Part shown: in pieces, positions 24,501 through 38,500 of the stretch
Layout: each line of letters opens with the position of its first letter
Position numbering within the stretch: the first letter of the stretch is position 1
Translations under genes and position numbers: made by a program
The notes under the pieces: model-generated
What the model was told of the DNA's origin: nothing
The model's database searches: none
The model's input: only the letters and a program-made list of their open reading frames with translations
Assembly (NCBI RefSeq): GCF_001039355.2
Contig: NW_019774402.1
Span: 473,410 to 537,409 of the forward strand
Reading direction: 5' to 3'
DNA from: Lingula anatina
Lineage: Eukaryota > Brachiopoda > Lingulata > Lingulida > Lingulidae
Length of the DNA stretch: 64,000 bases

Positions 24501-25907
24501 GCTACTCTGTACCATCTGGGGAAGCGCAACAATATGCTATGGCTACCCATAGACACCAGCTAGTTTTCATTTTATCATAGTTTAGAATAATATTGAATGT
24601 GATTGAAAAATTATGCTTCTTTTGTAAAATCAATTGTGACAGAAGTTGGTTTATTTACTAATTGCCGTTTCAGGCCTCAATACGAGGTGGGTAGCTGTGG
24701 TCGTGCCTCTGTCATCTGGGAAGTCAGTCCCTTAGCACAGAAAGCAGAACCCTCTGAAAGACTTTGTGTACTGGCTTACCCTAAAAAACCTTTAAAGGAG
24801 TATTTGGAAAAAGAGGATAGGTAACGCTGTTACGATAATGAGCATTTGCTAGAATACAATACATTTTCAGTGCCATTTCACATATATGTACTTTTATGGG
24901 GTCTTTTCCCTCACTGAATTACACACGTAAGTTTGTTGTACGATCTTGTATTAAAGAGGGAATCATGAAATAAATATCCTCCTCCATACCTACAGTTACT
25001 TCTTTATTGATATTATTTTTTTCTTAAAAATAATAAGAAATTTTCAATATTTTTCAGTAACATAAATTTTAGTGATAAAATAAAGTCCAAACCAAGTTTG
25101 ACAAAAGTAATTTTGTGTTACAGACGTTCATTTGCCTACAGCTGTGGACGTGTGAGTCCAATTTGGGAACTGAGTGAAGCTGCAAAACAGTGCGAGGAAA
25201 GGCCTCGAACAAGTAATTTGTCAAGACCCAAGTCGGTTCATCCTGATTTCCAAGGAGAACGGGAGATAGCAACTATTATCCCCAAGCCAGCACTAACACA
25301 TGCCAAGTGTACTGAAAGACTAGAGTTCCTGGCTAGGCCTAAAAGCCGAAAGGAGGGTCCATTTAGAGAACCACAGTGGCCGGTAAGGAGCCCTCAAAGA
25401 ATTAACTTCTCTGTCTTACTTTAGTAATGGTTTACTTTGTCAGTTCACTATTACAAGCTTTCAGCAAGATACTTTTGTTTGTTCCTGAGACTAACTTGGC
25501 CATTAAAGCTACTGTTATTTTTTCATACAATTTTAGTATGTGCTTTTTCAGTTATGATAACATAGTGTATTTTAAAGTTTAAGTGAAAAAAAAAATTTTT
25601 TTGAAATTACTAGGTTGCCAAGACAGCTATGTCATTTAATGCCTCAAACCGCCAACTGGAACTTGCTAAACCTAAAACATTGCCTGAAGGCTTTCAACCA
25701 AACAGGGAAGACCCACAGTGGAGAATTTCAAGAGCCTCTAAAAAGGCTATTGCAGGTGTACGTCTCAATGAACTCTCAGTTCCAATCATCAGAGCAACAA
25801 TGGACCATGTGCAATTTGATCCAGATGCTTTTCTAGTAAAAGAAGCTGCTCTCAAAGCAGTTTGCTCAAGACGCACAGAAGAACTAGCCCAGCCAATTCA
25901 GCGTTAG
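21508..25907 (+). CDS. THEG: THEG/SPMAP2-like sperm microtubule-associated protein, complete
   Basis: Eight exons with consistent phases: 21508-21523, 22260-22322, 22770-22800, 23511-23573, 23963-24097, 24674-24820, 25124-25382, 25614-25907 (TAG), giving 1008 nt and 335 residues. THEG-family repeats recur: ERIFELAHPKESKAIW, ARVIQLANPKKNF, ERLCVLAYPKKPLKEY, SNLSRPKSVH, ERLEFLARPKSRKE, RQLELAKPKTLPEGF and EELAQPIQR. Each is the 'x-L-[AS]-x-P-K' core seen in Testicular Haploid Expressed Gene proteins, often followed by 'xxxW'. Known family members act in spermatids and are associated with flagellar microtubules; the same role here is inferred. The short first exon (MAGVA plus one base) is supported by a donor at 21524 and a phase-matching acceptor before 22260. 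No signal peptide or membrane segment is visible. Confidence 0.85.
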
Positions 25908-26503
25908 CTTCATATCATCTCATTACATTTGCTCACGTTTCTCAGTTTGAAGCAACACATCTATCGATGGTAGTAAATACTTAAAATCGTAATCAGTTGG
26001 AACGACTGTTCTTTTTGTTCAACTGCAGTTGGACATCAAGAATTGTGACCTCTTTGTTAATACGTGTTTGAAAGCAGATGTACACTTTCAACACAGAAAT
26101 TTTCTTTATTATGACCATTCATCTGTTGTTGTCTATAAAACTGTGATAATTTGCTCAATTTTGCTCACTTTCAGTTGGTGCTGAAATAACTGAGAGGAGA
26201 ACATCACTTTATACTTACGCAGATTTTTTCTTATTAGTATGGATTTGTGATTTGAAGTGCTTTTTAACTTACTTTTTCAATACTAACATTTTAAAAAATT
26301 TACTTGTGGAATCAATGCATTAGATCTGCTATTTTGAATATCATTCATTGAAATTTGGTGATTTTTCTGCAGTGCCTCCTTATTTACAGATTTTACCTCT
26401 TGACCTTATAGAAGCTGATCAAATTTATTCAACATTATGCAGATAATTTTCAGACATGTCTGACATTGCCAAGTGTGTAATTTGCTCAACAATGCTGATT
26501 TCA

Positions 26504-26509
26504 AATAAA
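26504..26509 (+). terminator. Poly(A) signal of the THEG-like gene
   Basis: AATAAA about 600 nt after the stop at 25907, inside an AT-rich 3' UTR. The convergent NOP16 transcript ends about 350 bp further on, so the two genes are tail to tail. Confidence 0.5.
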
Positions 26510-26864
26510 TTTACATTTAACAGATATACTGTTATTAATTTAACTCTTAAGTGTATGTCAACTCTACCCAGACAAATTGAAACAAGTTAAAACTGTCTTA
26601 AATAACAGGTACAAATCAGACAAAGCAAACCTTTTACTAAATTCACACCTGCTTACAACTTGTATATATGTCAGAAAGCATTTCATTATTTGGAAAGGAA
26701 GTTTTACACTAGTACTTTAATTAAAGCAAGGCTAATCAAAGGGATTATTTGCAATAACTGGCTAATAAGAATAAGTTGCACGTGAACTGGCAGTTCATAA
26801 ACTTTCCGCTGAGTCTGTTGATATAATGAAACAAAGTCAGGGCTACATTACACATTAAAAAAGT

Positions 26865-26870
26865 TTTATT
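26865..26870 (-). terminator. Poly(A) signal of NOP16
   Basis: TTTATT on the plus strand (AATAAA in the transcript), 80 nt past the NOP16 stop codon at 26950-26952. Confidence 0.55.
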
Positions 26871-26949
26871 TCTGATGATGAAGCCAGTAATCCCCATTTA
26901 TCTTTTCCTTTGTCCATCAGCTATCATGAGTTGCTATATCAGATTTTAA

Positions 26950-27551
26950 TTATTTTGATTTAAGGTAGATATTATATTGTTCCGGAATACTCATAAATGT
27001 CCTGATCTTTCTTCTTATTTGTTTGGGCGTTTCTTGGTAATAATTTTTTTCGTCCTTCGCCATGGCCTAAAAAATCAATTTTAACAATTTTTATCATGAA
27101 ACTGATATCACAGAAGGTATTTAAATAAATAGATAGTGCCAGATAAAAGACAACCTGTACAACAAAAATGTTTAGAGAGGTATCACTTATTATCCAAATT
27201 ATTGATTTGTATCATTTTTTAAAAATTTGTATTAATATTTTTCAACACATTAGCATAGGTCTTGATTCTTAAGGTAAAATAAAAGAAAAACTTTACCTTG
27301 TAATCCTCTCCATATTTTTCCATCATATAAATACAATATTTAACTTCTGGTTGTGATAACCTAACTTTTCTGGGCTGTGGTATGGATGCCTGCTCTTCCA
27401 GAGCTGGGAACAAAATTTGAGAACTTTGCAGATGTAAAAAATATATGAAAACAAGAAATCACAATTTTACATAGCTTCTTATTTTCCCAAAACAAAACAA
27501 ATATTTTTATAAGGGTCTTGGGTCAACTGGGCAATACTAATAGCATTTGGA

Positions 27552-27584
<33 letters not shown>

Positions 27585-30500
27585 AAATTTTGAAACAGTT
27601 ACTTTCATTATTTGACTTACATATCTTCCCGATTCTAATTCTACTGGATGACTAAAAACATTCACTCACTGATACTATGAAACTGTTCCCATACCTAGCT
27701 CTATCAGGATCGACCCAGGTATGAAAACGGGTCTATTACATTTAGATAACTATGCAGAAAAGGATGACTAAAAACATTCACTCATTAATACTAAGACATT
27801 TAGATAACTAAGCAGAAAACTAATCAAAATTAGACACATATCCACATAACACTTATCAATCTTAAAGAATTACATAAACAGGGAAAAGTTTTATGTGCAA
27901 TTTAATATAAGTAAAATGTTAATTTTCAAGGAGGAAACCCATGCATTATAATTAGTTAATTAGACAAAAGGAAGAAAACTAGACATGTACCAGACATTTA
28001 TCAGAAAATAACTAGAGGATCAGAGAGGCGATACCGCCTCCTGATATTGTACCACCAGCTGGGGTAAGCGCATTTGTATGGGAAAGAAAAAGAAAGTGGG
28101 GCCCCACCTGTATGGTTGTGGGTGACAAGCTGCAGGAAATGTAGTAAACAAGGTGTTTTTTTTTTTTTTTCAGTTTTGGCATCTAATGGCTGCTTTTCCC
28201 ATGAAAATGCACCGATTGACCCCGAACTTCCACACATTAAAGCAGTCTGCAATTGTAACCCCTCAGTATAATATGAGAGCTAAGGTCTGCTTAGTTTCTG
28301 AACATTGGCACAAACAAATATCTTTTTGCAGAAATTCCCTTTTTTGCGATCTAGGAGGATAATTGGTAATGGTGCCTTTTATCCCACGCCACCCTGCGGA
28401 GCCGTACGATATGGGTTGGTACTAAAACCACGAATACCCCCAGCTTACACACTGGTGGTACTAACTATGGGCATATCTTTGCCAGTTTTGAAAGTATAAG
28501 CACTGAAAAAAGTTGCAAAGTTCAGTCCATGGTGAAAAGTAGGTCAAAGGTCAATTTCAAGGTCACAGTTAAATTGCCAGTATATGACTTCCTATTCAAC
28601 TTCAATAGTAACTATTGACCCAACTCTTCTAGTTTTGGAGATATAAGAGACTAAAAATTTTCAAACTTCAGTTAATGGTGAAAAGTAGGAATGTACTTTT
28701 TGATACAGCATAACTCGTGAACCGTATGGAAAACAAAAAAACGGAGACCACCTCCAGTGTTGGGCTTGACATGCTCTATCAAATGCAAAAAACAAGAGGT
28801 CTCTAGCATTAACGACTCCAGAATTAGAGAGAGTTTTATGTTTCAGCATCTAATGGCCGCTGCTCCCGTGAAAATGCATCGATTGACTCGAAACTCACAG
28901 AGATGAAAGATAACCTGAAGGGTAACAACTACCAAAAATATTAGAGGTTAGGTCTGCGTAGTTTCTGAATATCAGCACAAATAATTTTTTTTTCGTAAAA
29001 AATTCCCTTTTTTTGAAAATTTTGGCCTGTTTGACCTTGAAATAAAGGTCAAAGGTCAAATCCAAGGGCATATTTGGAATCCTCATATGTGACTTTCGGT
29101 CAGACTTCTATATTAATTTTTCCCATAATTCCTTCAGTTTGGGAGATATATAGCATTGAATTTTCAAAAATTTTGACAAGGGTGCATTTCAACGAGCGTC
29201 ATGCCCAGGCAATTGCACCGATCGAGACAAAAAAACCAGGGGGTTCAAGTTGAGATTATATGTGACCTAAATCCAAGAGATGGGGACACAGGCCCATGCA
29301 GTCTAGGAGGAGAAGCGGTAACGGTGACTTGTATCCCACGCCACCCTGCGGAGCCGGCGGAGCTCACGGAGCCGGCGGAGCCGTACGATATGGGTCGGGA
29401 CTAAAACCATGAGTACCGCCAGCATACACGCTGGTGGTACTAATTAATTCCCATAAACAGGCACATTTCACAAGTTAAAGAATAGGGCAAATCTGCCTTC
29501 CAAACCATGACTGCTTCTTCTGCACTGACCTTGTTATTTTAAAGAAGTTCTCAATCTAAACCTTGCATACAACTTCCAACTTTTTATTTTACGTTTCAAT
29601 CCTTAAACTCTTTTTTAAATAAATCGAAAAATTGGAAAAGTTTACTTCCAGTAACCTTAAACATAGTAACCTACAATTTTGAAATGTAACAACCCCTCCC
29701 ACAGAACAATAAAGAAACCACTGGGCAACAGTATTTGCAAAACAAAACAGAATGTACATGAAACTGTAAGATCTGATCATGCTGATTATCAAACTCAGCC
29801 TGCCTTTTTGCCTATCAAAACCTTCTACTAAATCTACATTAAAACAAAAAATATGGTTTGGCAGTCATAGTGTTAACAAATATGTGGGACAGCAAAAGCA
29901 GCACAACATGGATACATTTTAGAGTAACTCTTACCAAATTAATTCATAAAAATAATTAAATGTGAAGATTATATTTTCAAAATTATTCATTCAAATGAAA
30001 TGCAACCAAGTTAAAAAAGATTCTGTTTTTAATGTCTCTGCATTTAAAAATCTTAAGTATATTGATAGACACAAGGGTTTCAGTGTCATTGGTCACCTAA
30101 CCTCTTCATACCCAATCAAAATGCCTCACATACCCTTCCAAAATGCTAGGTGTTATTTTCAAATGTTTATTTATTTTGAATTGATTTCTCATTGAAATGT
30201 TTATAATCAAAATTTCTTTCATAGGTTGTTGACTCATATCATGTTTGAGGAGAATGTGAAGTAAAAAGCTTTTAGCTTTTGTAGTTACTGAGAAAACTTC
30301 AAAAGTAGGTGCCAAAATCATCTGGAAAGGACAAATTGATATTAATTCATCATTTATTTTCTTATCAAATATATTTTACTCTAACTTAAATTTAACATCT
30401 TTAGCCTTTATAATTAAAAATGATCAATGTTTTGAAAACTATATCAAAAATAAAAAATGTCCTTCCCAAACACTATTTTTCAAAATAAAAGTGCAAATAG

Positions 30501-31392
30501 AATCATAATTTATCATCAAAACCTCGATTCTGATGACTACAGGTGTCTGGTTTCAGAAATTTTAAGTTTTTCAGTAGGAGTCTTTTTGTATTTTAAAGTC
30601 TGGGGACCAAATACCACATAATGGCCCAACCACAGGTAAACAGAAATTATATGGCCACTTCCAGTGTCTGTATATAAAAAGGTTACTTAACTGAATGCTA
30701 TAATACATAGTACTCAGGAAAAGGTACGCTAAGGCAACATTGCCTACTGTTACATTTTTATGAGCCCGAAAACAGCCCAATGGCCTATTTTTAAGCTGTA
30801 CAAAATTCACTTAAATGAAGATCGTGCAAAATTGCTTACTAGTTTGAATTCATGGTCCATAAAAACTCCAGACAGTCGATATTAAGATCGTTAGTCATGT
30901 AGGAGCCATTCATAATTCATGGCACATTACCACTACTGTAACGGTTAAATATGAGTTAGCACAGATGATATAATTCTTTGATAAATTTCACCTTGAACTA
31001 CTTGTCTCTTCTGGTGTTGTCCCTCTAACTGGAATGTTTCTTTGGGTATCTCATCTGGGTTTATAGCAGTCTATATCAAAAACAAAAACTTTCACTTACG
31101 AGGTGACATGAAATATATCAAAATAAATTCACAATTCATATTCAAAATTTAAAGTTTTTTCAAGTAAAATATGCTTTACCATATCTTTTACATAGAAACT
31201 GAAAGAAAATTACTTGGCAATTTAACATAAACATACCTTTGTTTTAGGAACAGGGATTGTTTTGTTAGGATCATAGGAGATTCCCATATCACTCATATTC
31301 TGAAGCACAGATCTTTTACTATCCCAAGCCCCTCTAATTTCATTGCTGAAATACAAAATGATGTTCATTTTGAAATTAAAGCTCTAGAATAA

Positions 31393-31454
<62 letters not shown>

Positions 31455-31578
31455 ATGGTCTATTTCCCTTTCAAAGAGAACCAGTTCTGTTAAATACAAG
31501 CTGCTGTCTGGCAATCATTGATAATGCTGGCTGTCTTCTGAGGAAGCTGGTCGTCAAAATGACTGGGCTGTTCTCCGG

Positions 31579-31610
<32 letters not shown>

Positions 31611-32460
31611 TTGCACATGATACATAGCAGGTTCTCTCTGGTGTCTACAGAACATGTTAATATTTCTTCTATTAAACATTTATTTCCTTTGGTATTTTAT
31701 TCAATGTGTTTTTACTGAGCAAAAGTTTAAATGATTAAAGCAATAATAACTCTTCCTTTGAGATTCAAAATTCTCCAAGAAATACATTGTAAACAACGCA
31801 TGGAAATATATTATATTGCATTTCACCACTAAAACAGTTGATTTTGTAGTAACACTAAAAACTGTGCTTGTCAGTAGGGCTTTCGATGCCTTTTTCCCGG
31901 TTGTCAAGGCATCCATTGCCAATGATGTTGGGGTGTCATGCGGATTCTCGCATTCATTCAAAACCAATATGGCGGCAATAAGATAGCAGTGCATGATGCA
32001 ATCCTCAGACGTAAGTTGTGAGTTTTTGTACAGTGTGTCGGATAACGAATAGCCCAGAACTGCACACATTGTAGATATAAATGCATTTTGAACAACAAGA
32101 CGAATATATCGTATGAATCTTATATTATTGTTATATAGTGTTGTTGTAGTCTGGTTTTAAGTAGGTCACCAGAAAACCTCGCTCGATATCGTGTGACTAT
32201 GCAATGTCAGAGAGGGCTCCGTCAGTTAAAATCTCTTAAGAGATTTTAAGAAAAAAACAAACTTTTAGGGAAAAAACCCTAGACTAACTTTGAATGCAGG
32301 AATGGGTCGTTGACCATTGGTAAGTACGGGGAAATTGCCGTTTATTCCAGGAAAATCAAATTTTTGGCCAAAACGAAGAGTTATTATGACTTTAACCATT
32401 TTGCATAACATTTAAGGTGTGTTACCTAAGTTGTGGGGGTACAGACATTTGGAAAAAGAA

Positions 32461-32516
<56 letters not shown>

Positions 32517-35500
32517 CAAAATCTTTCCTGACAAGAAACATTATACTTTTTTTTTAGGGCTAATACTTTAATATACTAATCTGCAATACTGAATAGGGTG
32601 CATGTAATATTTTGATTGCAACCAGCAAATTAAATTATTGTCAGGTATTTTTATCACACTAAACAATTTGCACATTGTTTCATCAAAGTAGGAAAATAAA
32701 ATTTTGTATGGTAAATCAGTAACAGTTTAAATAATGTGTTATTCCCTTTTTTACCTTTATGATGACGTATTTACTGTCGCTGTTGTGGATGTTATACACA
32801 GATTTTTGTTTTTTTGAATGATAAGAAATACCACAAAATCGTAAGTATCCTAACTAGAAACATGTCAAGTAATTATACTGGTTAATGGTTAAAAGGATTG
32901 AAATAAGTTCTTATCATTGACCAGGGCAGGGGTGGTTGACTTGAAAACTGTGCATTGGGTGTGGCTGAATTGCGCAATACACTGAAATACAGCGCAATAC
33001 ACTGAAATACAGCGCAATATGGCAACACTGGGAAAAAAGTCCACTTACAATTACACAAAAGAAATGGTCATTCCCAACAAAATAGGGTATTATTGCCCTG
33101 AGTGTCAGAGTCACTGTGAATCGGGCTTCAACAGTGAGCTCTGAAGAACAGCGACCATGTTCGACTTTCTTCAATCAAAAAGAACTGCTCCACAGTGAAT
33201 CTGCAGCTGAATGTCATTAAACCAAAATGAAATGTAAAACAGATTTAATTCTGCTTTATTTAATTTTATTTACTGTTTTTAAGATGTAAAGTGAAAAATA
33301 AATAATGTTTCTAAAAGAAAAAGACATATCCAATGTTTTTTGTATTTTTTGCTTATCAAAAAACATTTGCCCCTGGAAGCATGAACACACGTGCTTGCCG
33401 TGTGCCAAGTTTGACAGCTACACTGTATGCCTGATACCACTATAAGGGCTGTGCAATAGCTACACCAAAATCAGTTTTTAAAGTAGAATGTCGCTTGTAT
33501 TGTGGCACTGACCTTAGACTGCAAGATATTTTTAATTCAAACTTCTAACTCCGCGTCAGCCACTTTGCTTCTTGACTCGTCTGCACGAGATAACGTCAGC
33601 GCAATGTGGGAAAGGCAGCTCCAGGTGGCCAAACCTGTGACGTACGAGACATGACTTCCAAATATGGATCCAGGCGGACACATCTGTGACGTGTGACTTC
33701 CAAATATGGAAGCGCCCCAGGCAAAATTTTGAAGAAGAACGCCTACGGATATTCGCTAGAGCCTGGTATTGCTGATATGGGTTATATATGAAATCAAGAT
33801 CGAACTGGCAATACTGGAATCTAGAACCTAGGGTAGGTGATATAAAAGCAAACTATATTACTAGGTAATTAATATCGTTAATATAGATTAAACAAGGCAG
33901 CAAAGCTGTCAAATGTACAGACAAAAAGCAGGAAATAACAAAACAGGCTACTGTCAATTTTGATGCAAAAGTACATTATGCTTAACTGCAAATTCAACAT
34001 CAAATTTTAATTATGCTCAACAGGTATTACCAATGTAAGTGAAATGTGTAACAAGCGTAAGGCTTCAGGCCCATGGGAGTTTAAGTTCACACTTTGAAAA
34101 TGCCAGAATGAGAAAAATGAAAATTTCACATAAAACTGCTTAAATTCAATAATAAATGATAACCCATTTGAGCTGGCTTCCTTATTTGAACTGCATGCCA
34201 ATCCTACAAATCATATTTGTAAGTTGAAAATAATAATAAGTAACACAGTTTTCTTTTCATAATGTTTGTAGTAGCAGTGCAAAAAGATTTTTGTCAATTT
34301 TGATGTAACATTACATAATAAATTACAGAATAATTATCACCAATTTTTGATTATTGACTATAAATAGCATGGACATGTAGAAAATTTGATTACCATTTGG
34401 CTTCATGTCCATGGGAGCTTCGAGTCCCACAATGAATATGCCAACATGATAAAAATGAATATTTCACTAAAATGTATAACTTCCAGAAAAAGAAGCCAAT
34501 TAGACTGCTTTTCTAACTCAGGCTGCATTTTAGTCCTGTTTCTTTTTTGAAAGATTGACAATCATAAGTAACATGGTTCTCCCATAATGGTCATCATGGC
34601 AGCAGCACCCAAAATTGTGTTTTCTTCTATTTTAATGCAATATTACATAATGCTTAACAGCATAATGACCATCAGTTTTTATTAATAAAAGATCCGTATC
34701 ATGGATTTTCAGAAATGTGACTAGCATGGGTCTTCAAGCCCGTGGAGGTTCTTAAGTCACACCTTGAAAATGCCAATATGTGAAAAATTAAATTTTCACA
34801 AAAAACTGATTAACTGCCAAAAAAATTTACCAAATAGACTGCATTGCCCACTGAAGCTTTATTTAAGTCCCATGTTTCTTCCTGTAAGTTTGAGAACAGT
34901 AAGTGACATGGTTTTCCTTAAATGGTCATCATGGGAGCAGTGTCCAAAATAGGGGTGTCTTCAAATTTTGATGCAATATTACATAATGTTTAACAGGATA
35001 ATTACCATCAATTTTTAATAATAAAATATTAGTATCATGGATATTCAGAAAATGTACCTAGCAAAGGTCTTCAGGCCCAAGGAACTTCAAAGTCACACCT
35101 TGAAAATGCCAAAATGTAGACAAGACAGCACTGTCCTGAAATGTGTTTTTTTTTCATTTTTAACAATTTTTTAACATATAACAAAATTAACAATTTACTG
35201 CCATTTAAATATGATCAACTAAGAAAATTGATGAGATGGGAAAAATATCAATAGAACAGTGTTTAATGTCCAATTTCCTCCATTCTGAGTTTCTGAACAT
35301 AGTGAATGAATGAATCTGACAAACTGCAATGAGTTTATTTCCATTTTTGAAACTCTATTATACAATACATGATAACAAGTTTACCATAATTTTTACATAA
35401 TCAACTAACAATGTTGTAAAGATGCAGGAAATGTCAAACAAACACTTTTACTAATCTTATTAGTTAAATAATGAGACTGTTAACATGCCGAAGAATTGAA

Positions 35501-38500
35501 TCTGAGGAAATGTGAAAAAACAGCATAACTTATAAAATAATGGCCCGATTATGCTGATTTTCGAACTTGACCTGCATTTTAGTAAGATTGATTACTCCTG
35601 TGAATTTCATGACAACAGGTCTATCGGTTTTCCTTGAAATGTGTTAACAGTGTTGCACATATGCTGAAAAGTGAATAAAACAGCATAACTACTAAAATAG
35701 TGGCCCGATCATGCCGATTTTCGAACTTGTTCTGCGTTTTAGTAAGATTGATAACTCCTGTGAGTTTCATGACAACAGGCCTATCGGTTTTCCTTGAAAT
35801 GTGTTAACAGTGTTGCATATATGCTAAAAAGTGAAAAAACAGGATAAATTCTACAATAATGGCCCGATCATGCTGATTTTCGAACTTGACCTGCGTTTTA
35901 TGAATATTAGTCAGCTCTGTAAATATAAAGCCAAAAAGTAAAACTGTCTCTCACTTATGGTGTTAACGCTGAAAGTGCACGGCGACGGCGACGGCGACGG
36001 CAACGGCGACGACAGACGCAGGTGATGGCAATATGTACAGACACATCTGTGTCTGTACATAAAAATTGGCGAGACTTTTATATCGTCGTCTTGACAGCCA
36101 TGTTGGCAATTGGCTCTTCTTTGAAATATTTTTGGCCAAGAAGGGCCACTCTGGCAGCCAACCTGACATTGAAAAAATTGCAGTGTTTTGCGCAATTCAC
36201 CCACATCAGTGTGCATTGCTTGAAGGCAGCCAACACGGGGCTCTTTTAAGCAATTCACATATGTCAGGCAGAAACTAAAAATGGAAAACTGGTGTACCAT
36301 GAAAATCTGACCCCACCAGTCAAAAATTAATTTTGACTCCCCCCACAAAACTTAATAAATCTTATTTTATTTGAGTACGGTAATATGCCAAACAATTCGA
36401 CCAAGATTAATTAATTAATTTCAGGGAAATGTCATTTTGGTCGAATTGATTAAAACATAGCAATGGAAACCTTTAATATCGTCGGATTGTCTGGGGCATC
36501 TGAAAAACGTCCATCTTACCGGAAGTATTGCAGTTTACCCAAAGTGTTATGCAAGATAAGCCGCAATTTTCGCTTAACACATGTTTCAGGCACATTTTAT
36601 CCTCCTTTTGAAATCTGATTTTGCTGTGTACAATATGTGCTAACATTACTTGACATTCAAACAGACGGCAGTTATAATTTCTGTCTATTTATTTTCCTCA
36701 CCTACGATTAATGTCATGACAGGCTTCACAAGTGGGACAAGTATTTCCCCGGAGACAGGTGTTGTAAACAATGCCCGGTCACTTATATTTGAAACTGGTA
36801 GCTTTAGTGGACTTAAACTAGTTATGTGATCTACGTACGCCCTATTTGAATTTTAATATGACAACTAAAATCAACTGAATTGAATTTTTTTACCAGTCTG
36901 GGATCAGTTGTTTTCAATTTGCAAGGCTTGTTCGGCATCAAGGCGTAGACATACGTACTTCCGAAGAAAATTCAATCACCCCATCAAAGAATACCAACTG
37001 GTTCTCAAACGGAATTCAGTGTAACTTTTGATTACTTTTAAGTATTTAATTTAAAAAGCATGTCATATTAAAACATACTGAGAAAAGGCAAACTACGGAG
37101 CCTACCTGTGCCGATAGACACATCTTGCTGGCACTCTTCCGATTTTCTTACTTATATACACTCGCTGTGCACAAAATTAACGCTGCATATTGAAAACCCC
37201 ACTGATACAATCCCAACGTAAAATAAGCATTTAATTGCCATAATTTTCACAAATCAGATGCATTTATAATTTGACGTGAGAACTGAGCACACGCAGAATT
37301 GAGAGACTGGTCTTATCTGGTCTGCTCCAGCATACCTAGCACAAACCACATGTTACTGAAGAAAGTCCCATTGTGGGGGAGGGGCGTCACAGGAATGGAG
37401 TTCTTCATGGATTACTCTAAATAATATCAACATGTCATGCATCTGGGGAAATAAAAAGTTACAGGTAATGTAAATACCCAGTGGGACTCTCTGTGAAATT
37501 TCCAAGGTGATAAGGAAGACGTCATTTTTATTGTTGACAAATCATTTATCTACGTAGGTGAACAGCTACACGTTCGTCAGATTTTGACAGCGCGTGGTAT
37601 TTGGCGCCAAGAAGTCTGGGCGGTCGATCCCGCTGATCTTTCGGTCGATTGTAGTAAATGTAAGATCTTGCGGTGTTGACTTCAAGAACGTATCCCCATC
37701 TGCATATATATTTCAATTGAACTTGAAAATAAATTGCTTATTCTTCCCAAACTTTTCATTGCTAGCAAACGCTATATATGGTCTATATGAAGGTGTTTAC
37801 GACATATTCTACCCACTGTCGCTATTTGGTTTCATCCAGAACAGAACTTTTTTTAAATTATTATTATTCAAAATGCCCCCCCCCCCCCAAAGTTACGGGC
37901 ATGACGAATCAGTCAGCGAGGGCAAGTCTGCTTAATTAGCACAAATTGTATGTCTATAAGCACTATTATTGTCATCGGGGACAAAGGAAATGACAGGTAC
38001 TTCACGCTACCAGATTAGATCTTAAATTAATTGTTTCTTCCTCATTGACGAGAACTTTTTAAAGTACAACAATTGACAAAGGGCCGAGGCATGCAGCATT
38101 TATTTCACTGACTTGAAAATTTACCGAGTCTTGCCAACGATGTAGTCGAACAATCGGAACAAGAAAAAAATTCTGTCGCATGATTTTGACGTATGGACTA
38201 AATGTTTGAGCCCAGAATAATTAATATTATAATATAATTTTTTGGTCAGATTGACTGGGCCCGTCGAAATGCTTGGCACATTACCGTATATGACTTTTAA
38301 CTTGTAGTATGCATAATGGAGGATACATAGGCACTTTTTGTTTGTTTGCAGGTGAAAATTTTCATGAGAAAATAAGAAAATTTAAAACGTCTATTTTACA
38401 ACCCAATGACTCCTCTATGAAAAAGCTATTTATTTGATATTTGGTGATCATTTCTCCATCTTTCCTTTTAGTATACTTTACGAATGAAAATAAATCACAA

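Larger units (their letters stand above)
28031..29447. repeat. Dispersed repeat with internal duplications, in NOP16 intron 3
   Basis: Bounded by GTACCACCAGC near 28047 and its complement GCTGGTGGTAC at 29429-29440, a short inverted pair. Two internal blocks occur twice. A GCATCTAATGGC block lies at 28179 and 28843 (664 bp apart). A block with CCACGCCACCCTGCGGAGCC ending in the CACTGGTGGTACTAA type end lies near 28380 and 29336. The second copy of the latter has an extra run of GGAGCCGGCGGAGC units. There are no long intact frames. It looks like a composite non-autonomous transposon; I cannot assign a family. Confidence 0.6.

Noticed and set aside
35911-36348. 145-residue minus-strand frame
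   Set aside because: Lies across the family A head and the foldback centre; the same sequence elsewhere is not open, so it is a repeat by-product.
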